The translations under genes were made by a program, and so were the position numbers. From a virus, in the IMG/VR virus record IMGVR_UViG_3300027418_000039, positions 1 through 28,792 of that record: 28,792 nt of DNA; one strand, 5' to 3'. Positions 6,926 through 11,599 of this stretch are shown in pieces (the first letter of the stretch is position 1; each line of letters starts with the position of its first letter). The notes beneath the pieces are model-generated. The model was not told the origin of the DNA and did not search any database. It saw only the letters and a program-made list of their open reading frames with translations.

Positions 6926-7198
6926 ATGCAATTCATCAAACGAACACTAAATTTTGGCGCAAAAACCAAAGTCAAAAACCCTGATATCATCCGAGAAGAG
7001 AAGGATTTGAGGTACGGAACGCCTGTCTTTAATTCGACGCAAATCAAGGGTGACTTCTACCGGGTCATTCCCGCTAACGCTAGGGAGGTTTTTTACCTTC
7101 GAAACCTAGAGCATCGCGTTGACAAGTTCGCCCCGGCTAGGGGCAACGGAGTCATCGTCCGCTGCTCTGCCATTGACGCAGTAGCCAACCATGCCTGA
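6926..7198 (+). CDS. Hypothetical protein after leader RNA A
   Basis: 90 residues if started at ATG 6926; ATG 6860 in the same frame would add 22 residues (112 in total). ATG 6926 is preferred because the intervening bases form the structured element shared with copy B. The protein is basic (MQFIKRTLNFGAKTK), with a mixed alpha/beta appearance and no recognisable motif. No family recognised. It lies between the SSB-like gene and the DnaA-domain gene, which suggests replication or recombination, but nothing in the sequence proves this. Confidence 0.5.
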   Translation: MQFIKRTLNFGAKTKVKNPDIIREEKDLRYGTPVFNSTQIKGDFYRVIPANAREVFYLRNLEHRVDKFAPARGNGVIVRCSAIDAVANHA

Positions 7199-7209
7199 CC
7201 ATTCTACCA

Positions 7210-7265
7210 GCATGGAGGTAGGTTCTACCCGTTGCCCACGGGTTCCATGCAGGGCAACCCTTTTA
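7210..7265 (+). promoter_or_regulatory. Structured leader RNA, copy B (three-way junction plus possible pseudoknot)
   Basis: P1 GCATGGA (7210-7216) pairs with TCCATGC (7244-7250). Inside are P2, GGTAG/CTACC around GTT (7217-7229), and P3, CCCGT (7228-7232) with ACGGG (7238-7242), loop TGCCC (7233-7237); P2 and P3 compete for two C residues. One T links P3 to P1, then A and GGGCAA (7251-7257), which can pair perfectly with the TGCCC loop. GTTGCCC/GGGCAAC is the corresponding 7-bp alternative. ATG 7266 follows eight bases later. The order and linkers match copy A. Confidence 0.6.
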
Positions 7266-7616
7266 ATGACCGTAACACATGTAAATGACCTCACGACCGA
7301 CGAGCTGTGCGCCGAGCTAGATCGCCGCATGTCTCGCAACAAAGCCAGCAGGACTATCTCTGCTGTCGCAGAGGTGTTTGGCGTACACCCCAGCCAGATA
7401 TTCGCCTACGACAAGCAGCCGACACCCTCACAGGCTAGGACGCTTGCTATGGCACTGGTGAGCGAGCATCACACGCTGGCAGAGACCGCACGCATCTTCC
7501 AGAGGAAAAACCATACGACGATCATCTCCGCGAAGCAGAGGGCAGACGCGCTTACCCGGCAGGACGCATCGTTCCGCGAGAAGGCCAAGTTCGTCCTCAA
7601 CAGACTCAAGTCATGA
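7266..7616 (+). CDS. Orphan DnaA domain IV-like DNA-binding protein
   Basis: 116 residues from ATG 7266; ATG 7191 (overlapping the previous stop) would add 25 residues through the leader RNA. Residues ~31-96 match the C-terminal DNA-binding domain of DnaA: ISAVAEVFGVHPSQI, ARTLAMALVSEHHTLAETARIF, then RKNHTTIISAKQ, close to the DnaA signature R-[DK]-HTT-[VI]. There is no AAA+ ATPase part. It could bind DnaA boxes and act as a decoy, a regulator or an origin-binding factor. Its stop overlaps the next start. Confidence 0.75.
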   Translation: MTVTHVNDLTTDELCAELDRRMSRNKASRTISAVAEVFGVHPSQIFAYDKQPTPSQARTLAMALVSEHHTLAETARIFQRKNHTTIISAKQRADALTRQDASFREKAKFVLNRLKS

Positions 7617-7933
7617 AAACCTCCCCCACACAGCTAACCCTGAAGGAGCTACGCAAAGCCACAGACTGCGTGCAGGTCGTCGAGCATTGGTGTCAGTTCT
7701 CCCGCCGCCGCAAGGATCTCTTCGGCTTCGTGGATGTACTGGCATGCGCTGGCAGCGAGACCATTGCTGTCCAGACCACCAGCTGGAACAATGTGTCAGC
7801 TAGGGCAAAGAAGATGTCAGAGTCACCTTACCTTGACTGCCTCCGCCGGGCTGGGTGGAAGGTGCTGATCCACGGCTGGAAGAAGAACGAGAAGACCAAC
7901 CGCTACGAACTCAAAGTACTAGACCTATCATGA
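7613..7933 (+). CDS. PD-(D/E)XK-like protein with altered catalytic motif
   Basis: 106 residues, ATGA overlap with the DnaA-like gene. The core (SRRRKDLFGFVDVLACAGSETIAVQTT, about residues 30-56) looks like a restriction-endonuclease fold: Asp35/Asp41 in the first strand, then E/T-IAVQTT where a catalytic (D/E)xK would be expected, with Gln54 and Thr in place of Glu and Lys. It continues with NNVSARAKKMSESPYLDCLRRAGWKVLIHGWKK. Close-looking proteins recur in phages and some bacteria with the same QTT. It may be an inactive or divergent nuclease. Confidence 0.55.
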   Translation: MKTSPTQLTLKELRKATDCVQVVEHWCQFSRRRKDLFGFVDVLACAGSETIAVQTTSWNNVSARAKKMSESPYLDCLRRAGWKVLIHGWKKNEKTNRYELKVLDLS

Positions 7934-8142
7934 TAATCGACCAAATGACAGCGACCGACAGGATTGAATACTTGGAAAACCTACTCAAAGTTTCGCAAAC
8001 CACGCTTGAGTCCGTGATAGAGCAACGAGACCTCTGGAAGGCCGAGGCTGAACGCTGGAGAGAGCAGGCAGGTGAAAACTTCCAAGTGACGGCATGGAAA
8101 CAACTTATCGAGCAGGAAAGGAATAGAATGCGAGGACTATGA
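7930..8142 (+). CDS. Small coiled-coil protein
   Basis: 70 residues, start in an ATGA overlap. From about residue 8 it is one long helix rich in Glu, Arg, Leu and Trp (RIEYLENLLKVSQTTL ... WKAEAERWREQAG), with heptad-like hydrophobics. No catalytic motif. Its stop overlaps the next start. Function unknown; probably an oligomerising accessory protein. Confidence 0.55.
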   Translation: MIIDQMTATDRIEYLENLLKVSQTTLESVIEQRDLWKAEAERWREQAGENFQVTAWKQLIEQERNRMRGL

Positions 8143-8372
8143 AAACCATTGATCAACTTATCTACGACATTCAATACCAGTTCCCGCTTTGGCCAAGCAC
8201 CTACAGCACCTGCGAGCGTGACGGGTGCGAGAGGGCAGCGAGAGGTGGAAGGGTTTGCTTGGACTGCCTAGAGGATGATCTAGCAGCACTCACAAACAGG
8301 CAGGACGCAGGAGAGTTTGTTGACGCATGCGAACATATGTCCCGAATCAAACACCGACTGATCAATGCATAA
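8139..8372 (+). CDS. Small Cys-rich (zinc-knuckle-like) protein
   Basis: 77 residues, ATGA overlap with the coiled-coil gene. Cys25, Cys30, Cys40 and Cys43 (CERDGC, then CLDC) could bind zinc; a helical C-terminus with His and Asp follows. No family recognised. Its last bases overlap the next tiny gene. Confidence 0.55.
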   Translation: MKTIDQLIYDIQYQFPLWPSTYSTCERDGCERAARGGRVCLDCLEDDLAALTNRQDAGEFVDACEHMSRIKHRLINA

Positions 8373-8451
8373 CGACATCACATACTTTTTGGTGATTGCA
8401 ATGGTGGCTGCATTATGGTTAATGCCACCTAACGACAACACGCATGCCTAG
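8365..8451 (+). CDS. 28-residue single-pass membrane microprotein
   Basis: ATG 8365 to TAG 8449-8451, overlapping the preceding stop by eight bases and the next start by eight. After MHNDI it has one hydrophobic helix (TYFLVIAMVAALWLM) and a polar tail. Too short to test by family. It fits the pattern of very small membrane proteins packed into this region and exactly bridges the two neighbouring genes. Confidence 0.45.
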   Translation: MHNDITYFLVIAMVAALWLMPPNDNTHA

Positions 8452-8671
8452 GTTCGTCAGAAACCCAACACTAGCTCAAGATGGTCTCCCACGGGAGATG
8501 TTCTTGGATGTGCGCCGCGCATGTGAGCGGTGGCTGATGAAGAATGACCCTTTCTACGCCGACGAGAATAACTACAAAACATGGAACAAAAGATATGAAC
8601 AAAACAGCACTACTGAAAGTACACACAGAAACTTGCCGACAAGCGTTGGCAATAATGGATGTAAAGAATAA
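8444..8671 (+). CDS. Hypothetical protein overlapping the DUF1599 gene
   Basis: 75 residues starting inside the end of the microprotein gene. The first ~52 residues (MPRFVRNPTLAQDGLP...) cover sequence not otherwise used and look protein-like: charged, with an aromatic-rich YADENNYKTWNKRYEQ segment. The last ~25 residues overlap the next gene in another frame and are Ser/Thr/Asn-rich. Either the overlap is real or the gene has been extended by loss of its original stop. No family recognised. Confidence 0.4.
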   Translation: MPRFVRNPTLAQDGLPREMFLDVRRACERWLMKNDPFYADENNYKTWNKRYEQNSTTESTHRNLPTSVGNNGCKE

Positions 8672-8981
8672 CGACTACTCTGGAGGTGAGCATGCACACG
8701 ATGCGCTTGCTAACTTCAAAGCATCAGAGTCACTAGGCCTACACCCTATCACCGGGCTACTGCTACGCATGCAGGACAAGCTACAACGGCTGCGTTCGTT
8801 TGCGAATGACGGCAAGCTTTCGGTTCCTAACGAGTCTGCGGAAGATGCGTGCTTGGATCTGGTCAACTACGCCATCCTAGCCAAGGCACTGATCATCGAC
8901 GAGCGTGGTTTTGCCCACGAACCCGTCCCAGAACCATCGAAATTGCCCGATTACCCCGGTCTGGACGACGAGTTGGAGTAG
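8595..8981 (+). CDS. DUF1599/Nmad1-like nucleotide-modification-associated protein
   Basis: 128 residues from ATG 8595; in-frame upstream starts lie inside the previous gene. Conserved points: KNNDYSGG (26-31), NFKAS (40-44), RMQDKLQR (58-65) and ESAEDACLDLVNYAIL (80-95). This matches the all-helical DUF1599 family, also called nucleotide modification-associated domain 1, found in phages near DNA-modification or nucleotide genes. The fold recalls MazG-type pyrophosphohydrolases, but activity is not established. No hypermodification pathway is visible nearby except a distant PAPS-reductase-like gene. Confidence 0.7.
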   Translation: MNKTALLKVHTETCRQALAIMDVKNNDYSGGEHAHDALANFKASESLGLHPITGLLLRMQDKLQRLRSFANDGKLSVPNESAEDACLDLVNYAILAKALIIDERGFAHEPVPEPSKLPDYPGLDDELE

Positions 8982-9119
8982 AAAAAACCTAGTGTTTAAG
9001 CGGGTTGCAGAGGATTCTGGAATTATTTTCAGTAATTCTGCATTTTTCTGTTGAGTTTATTCCACATGTGTGGGAATGTCTTCTCGTCGCCGCGAGCGAC
9101 ACCCAACCAGAACCAACCA
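8982..9119 (+). promoter_or_regulatory. 138-bp intergenic region before the second small-gene cluster
   Basis: The longest gap within the early region. It holds GAATTA/TAATTC around seven bases, the palindrome CACATGTG (9063-9070) inside a larger imperfect hairpin, a GTCGC/GCGAC hairpin, and a CA-rich leader directly before ATG 9120. The first half is AT-rich, which would suit a promoter. TTGAGT spaced 17 bases from GAATGT is the best sigma70-like pair but is weak. A promoter or processed 5' untranslated region is likely; the exact start is not clear. Confidence 0.4.
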
Positions 9120-9120
9120 A
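9102..9120 (+). repeat. CA-rich start-codon leader, copy 1 of an exact 19-nt repeat
   Basis: CCCAACCAGAACCAACCAA ends on the A of ATG 9120. The identical 19 bases occur at 9461-9479, one base before ATG 9481. No SD sequence is present at either site. Similar ACCAACCA-type tracts precede several other starts in the window. Confidence 0.7.
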
Positions 9121-9458
9121 TGAACTCCATCGCTACCAAAATTAACAGAGAGGCACGCATCGTCTGCAATCGATACATCCAAGTGCTTGAGCGAGGCAAC
9201 GAACCAGCAACGCTCCGCTCGCAAATCGAGCATAGTAAATATGACATCCTGTCGTCCATCAACGATTCACGATTGAATATGGACAACACACTTGAGCGTG
9301 TTCGTTCACAAGCCCACTACAATATCAAATGCGAATTGCAGTTACGCCCAGAACTTGCTCAACGCTTGATTGATTTCCGCAAAGCAAGACAAGCAAGCGA
9401 TGAACAAGAAGCATCTAACGAACAACGCAAGTGGCTTCCTATCCCAGCTATTGCCTAA
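9120..9458 (+). CDS. Hypothetical helical protein
   Basis: 112 residues from the ATG after the CA-rich leader. Highly charged and helical throughout (MNSIATKINREARIVCNRYI, LERVRSQAHYNIKCELQLRPEL, RKARQASDEQEASNEQRK), ending in a short Pro/Ile tail. No recognisable motif or membrane segment. First gene after the intergenic region. Function unknown. Confidence 0.55.
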   Translation: MNSIATKINREARIVCNRYIQVLERGNEPATLRSQIEHSKYDILSSINDSRLNMDNTLERVRSQAHYNIKCELQLRPELAQRLIDFRKARQASDEQEASNEQRKWLPIPAIA

Positions 9459-9460
9459 CC

Positions 9461-9479
9461 CCCAACCAGAACCAACCAA
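9461..9479 (+). repeat. CA-rich start-codon leader, copy 2 of the 19-nt repeat
   Basis: Identical to 9102-9120 and located the same way, directly upstream of a start codon (ATG 9481) just after the stop of the preceding gene. The duplication is confined to the leader; the coding sequences that follow are unrelated. This points to a functional initiation signal rather than a gene duplication. Confidence 0.7.
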
Positions 9480-9480
9480 C

Positions 9481-9687
9481 ATGAACAAATACGAAAACAA
9501 AGTTGTTAACTTAACCCTCGCCGCATTTGATGGAATCGAAAGCAGCACAGATGTCGTGGTGTATGCGATTGTGTCATACATGAGCATGGCAGTACTCAGG
9601 CTGCATTCCACCAGCGTAAACCGCATGGCAATCGAGGATGCTGTATTGACCGCATTGGAGAAGAAAGGAGTTGAAGTCCACCACTAA
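9481..9687 (+). CDS. Hypothetical protein
   Basis: 68 residues (MNKYENKVVNLTLAAFDGIE...). Amphipathic helices with a hydrophobic middle (VVVYAIVSYMSMAVL) that could be buried or membrane-associated, and a polar C-terminus ending VEVHH. Its stop overlaps the next start (TAATG). No family recognised. Confidence 0.5.
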   Translation: MNKYENKVVNLTLAAFDGIESSTDVVVYAIVSYMSMAVLRLHSTSVNRMAIEDAVLTALEKKGVEVHH

Positions 9688-9791
9688 TGAAAGCACTAAT
9701 CCTCATCGCCCAAACCCTCGCCTGTGCAGCCCTAGGATGGGGCTTTGTGCAGGCCGCAATACTCCTCGCAGAATTCACACACAGCTACTAA
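9687..9791 (+). CDS. 34-residue membrane microprotein
   Basis: ATG 9687 shares a base with the previous stop; TAA at 9789-9791. Mostly hydrophobic (ALILIAQTLACAALGWGFVQAAILLA), enough for one transmembrane helix or a hairpin, then a short polar end EFTHSY. It lies two bases before the next membrane microprotein gene. Translation is inferred from the coupled layout. Confidence 0.45.
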   Translation: MKALILIAQTLACAALGWGFVQAAILLAEFTHSY

Positions 9792-9793
9792 CC

Positions 9794-9931
9794 ATGAAAT
9801 TACCACTACCAATTATCTGCCCACCCCGCCGCTATGTCCGCTGGGATCGCATCGCCATCATCGTACTCGCCATCGCATGGTGGGTTGGGCTCATCTGGTG
9901 CCACCTCCAGTACAAAGGAGGTGCAGCATGA
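9794..9931 (+). CDS. 45-residue membrane microprotein
   Basis: ATG 9794 after ACC. A Pro/Arg-rich N-terminus (LPLPIICPPRRYVRWDR) is followed by one transmembrane helix (IAIIVLAIAWWVGLIW) and a short tail ending KGGAA. The KGGAA codons contain AAAGGAGGTG, a strong SD for the next gene, and the stop overlaps its start (ATGA). The Erf gene ends in the same KGGAA with nearly the same bases. Confidence 0.5.
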   Translation: MKLPLPIICPPRRYVRWDRIAIIVLAIAWWVGLIWCHLQYKGGAA

Positions 9932-10053
9932 GCGCAGGAAAGGGTGACTCCCCGCGCCCGGTCAACGCCGAGGTGTACGGGCAGAACTACGAGGACATCT
10001 TCCGCAAGAACAAGCCACAACCAACACCAACATGCAATACGACCGAAAAATAA
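9928..10053 (+). CDS. 41-residue phage protein (MSAGKGDSPRPV type)
   Basis: Starts in an ATGA overlap behind a strong SD. The sequence MSAGKGDSPRPVNAEVYGQNYEDIF matches a small protein type found in many unrelated tailed phages, with a conserved KGDxPRPV and an N-Y/F-x2-IF ending. Function unknown. The last seven codons overlap the next gene in another frame. Confidence 0.6.
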   Translation: MSAGKGDSPRPVNAEVYGQNYEDIFRKNKPQPTPTCNTTEK

Positions 10054-10223
10054 AGATTGAGATCCTCAACGAAGGCTCACGAATGGAATTCGTATTCTCA
10101 CGGGACGCTCCCATTGACGAGATCGTCACCATCCTCCGCACGCTCATGACCTACATGTCGTGGCACCCGGACATTGTTGAGAGCCTGTTCAACCATGAGT
10201 TTTTAGAAGATCACGGCATATGA
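10032..10223 (+). CDS. Hypothetical protein
   Basis: 63 residues starting after a CA-rich leader (CACAACCAACACCAAC) that lies within the previous gene. Begins with a short beta-like segment (RKIKIEILNEGSRMEFVF), then helices (IDEIVTILRTLMTYM). No motif recognised. Stop overlaps the next start (ATGA). Confidence 0.5.
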   Translation: MQYDRKIKIEILNEGSRMEFVFSRDAPIDEIVTILRTLMTYMSWHPDIVESLFNHEFLEDHGI

Positions 10224-10537
10224 ACACAGAACACAACGAATGCCCAACCTGCCTTCAGGACTGGGTGACACCTACGGACTACGAGTGCGGGTGCTGCGGA
10301 CGACCAGCGTCAGAGCATATCCGAGTCACAAGCCTGTGCCGCATCCTGCGTGAGACACAGCAGAGGGAGAATGTGCTGATCGTCGAGAACATGAGCTTGC
10401 AGGCGCAACTTGATGAGATTGGAAAGTTGGTCAAACAGATGAAGTTCGATAGCTCGTACCGCATCTCCAATTGGCCTTTTGACCTTGAACCTTTCGAAAG
10501 CGCAGACCATGACAATGACTCACCAACATACCAATGA
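10220..10537 (+). CDS. Zinc-ribbon protein with coiled coil
   Basis: 105 residues. Cys8/Cys11 and Cys23/Cys25/Cys26 (CPTC, then CGCCG) form a probable zinc site; residues ~38-80 are a coiled coil (LCRILRETQQRENVLIVENMSLQAQLDEIGKL). C-terminus acidic. No named family. ATGA overlap upstream; the stop overlaps the next start. Confidence 0.5.
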   Translation: MNTEHNECPTCLQDWVTPTDYECGCCGRPASEHIRVTSLCRILRETQQRENVLIVENMSLQAQLDEIGKLVKQMKFDSSYRISNWPFDLEPFESADHDNDSPTYQ

Positions 10538-10752
10538 CCAAAATACACTGGCGCATATGCGCGACCTGCGGACTCCCGAAAGCACTTTCCGAATTCCGCT
10601 CGTCGCCCAGTTGCCACAAATGCCATGACCGACCAACCAATAACAGCTATAGGACTAATCCTAACCGCACTCAAGGAGGCATACATGCGCCGACTCAAGC
10701 GGGAGAAGCTGGGATCAACACCGAGACTCACGCAGGAACTAGACCTGCTTGA
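10534..10752 (+). CDS. Small zinc-knuckle protein with overlapping tail
   Basis: Start in an ATGA overlap. The first ~34 residues are convincing: Cys9/Cys12 and Cys27/Cys30 in a CATCGLPKALSEF ... CHKC pattern, the N-terminal knuckle often seen in phage HNH-type proteins. The remaining 38 residues are low in order (Thr/Asn/Gly/Ala) and overlap 10625-10804 in another frame. The product may have been shortened by a lost stop, or may be a real overlap. No nuclease core is present. Confidence 0.4.
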   Translation: MTKIHWRICATCGLPKALSEFRSSPSCHKCHDRPTNNSYRTNPNRTQGGIHAPTQAGEAGINTETHAGTRPA

Positions 10753-10804
10753 ACTAGCCATACAAGACATCAAGGAACAAATCAATGAGTCAGAACCAAA
10801 GTAA
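10625..10804 (+). CDS. 59-residue hypothetical protein
   Basis: ATG 10625 to TAA 10802-10804. Helical, with LTALKEAYMRRLKREKLG and an acidic-basic C-terminus LDLLELAIQDIKEQINESEPK. It is more protein-like than the overlapping tail of the preceding reading frame. Its 3' end overlaps the next gene by 20 bases. Function unknown. Confidence 0.45.
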   Translation: MTDQPITAIGLILTALKEAYMRRLKREKLGSTPRLTQELDLLELAIQDIKEQINESEPK

Positions 10805-10985
10805 GCGTGGTCGTAAGCCACTCCCAGAAGGCAAGCACCGCATCGCTCGCAGTATCACCATGTCACCAGAGGCGTGGGAAATACTCGCACACCTCCAGAG
10901 GCAGCACTTCCGAGGAGAGAAGTCACGCAGCCGGGCGATAGAACATTTCATCACATTTATCCAAGACAATTTCGAGCAGGAATGA
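10785..10985 (+). CDS. Small basic DNA-binding-like protein (possible ribbon-helix-helix)
   Basis: 66 residues. The N-terminus is very basic (KRGRKPLPEGKHR), followed by a short strand (IARSITMS), a helix (PEAWEILAHLQRQHF) and a second helix (SRSRAIEHFITFIQDNF). That order, with MSPEAWEIL, suits a CopG/Arc-like ribbon-helix-helix repressor. A regulator of the adjacent replication genes is possible. Its stop overlaps the initiator start. Confidence 0.5.
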   Translation: MSQNQSKRGRKPLPEGKHRIARSITMSPEAWEILAHLQRQHFRGEKSRSRAIEHFITFIQDNFEQE

Positions 10986-11590
10986 GCATCCACATGATTT
11001 CACAGGCATGGAAAACACCCGTGGCCGATTACAAGGCGAAACTGGTCTTGCTGAAGCTCGCAGACAACGCCAACGACGATGGCATTGCTTGGCCTCACAT
11101 CGACACAATCGCCTCAGAAACAGGGTTGTCTCGACGGGGTGTTTTTAGGGCATTGAACCAACTGGAGGAGGACAAGTTAATTGAGCGCAATCGTGGTCGC
11201 AACGAGGTCATTTACAAGATCCACAAGTGCCAAGCTGACACTTCTACAAGTGCCAAGCTGGCACCTCTGGAAGTTGAGAAGTGCCAATCTGACACCTCTA
11301 GAAGTGCCAAGTTGGCACTTGCCCTTACTAAAGAACCGTCAATAGAACATATAGGGACAACAAACAATCAGAAGCGATTCCAGAAACCATCCGTGGCGGA
11401 TGTCCTAGCCTACGGCTCAAGCCTCGCCCCAAAGTTTCTCAAGGCCCAACAATTTATTGACTACTACGAGTCTAAAGGTTGGGTTGTGGGCAAGGCTCCC
11501 ATGAAGTGCTGGAAGGCAGCAGTCAGGACATGGCAAGCCCGTGACAAGCAAACCACCAAACCACAAACCTCCGACCAGTTCGGAATCTGA
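10982..11590 (+). CDS. Replication initiator-like protein with winged helix
   Basis: 202 residues from ATG 10982, overlapping the previous stop. Residues ~10-80 form a winged helix of the HTH_36 type (KLVLLKLADNANDDGIAWPHIDTIA, then TGLSRRGVFRALNQLEED). Residues 81-117 are a linker encoded by four iterons. The C-terminal part (FIDYYESKGWVVGKAPMKCWKAAVRTW, about 148-174) resembles the end of lambda O/DnaT-like phage replication proteins. The DNA-binding domain probably recognises the iterons in its own gene, and the C-terminal part may load the helicase encoded next. Confidence 0.7.
   Translation: MSIHMISQAWKTPVADYKAKLVLLKLADNANDDGIAWPHIDTIASETGLSRRGVFRALNQLEEDKLIERNRGRNEVIYKIHKCQADTSTSAKLAPLEVEKCQSDTSRSAKLALALTKEPSIEHIGTTNNQKRFQKPSVADVLAYGSSLAPKFLKAQQFIDYYESKGWVVGKAPMKCWKAAVRTWQARDKQTTKPQTSDQFGI
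11225..11320 (+). repeat. Four 19-bp palindromic iterons: candidate replication origin
   Basis: Copies at 11225-11243, 11248-11266, 11279-11297 and 11302-11320. Consensus AAGTGCCAAGYTGRCACYT; the fourth (AAGTGCCAAGTTGGCACTT) has two perfect 9-bp arms around one base. Start spacings are 23, 31 and 23 bp, making two pairs offset by 54 bp (18 codons, KCQADTSTSAKL / KCQSDTSRSAKL). More AT-rich sequence follows (about 11329-11380). Lambda ori likewise has four palindromic iterons inside gene O with an AT-rich side. Confidence 0.75.
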
Positions 11591-11599
11591 ACCAGAACC

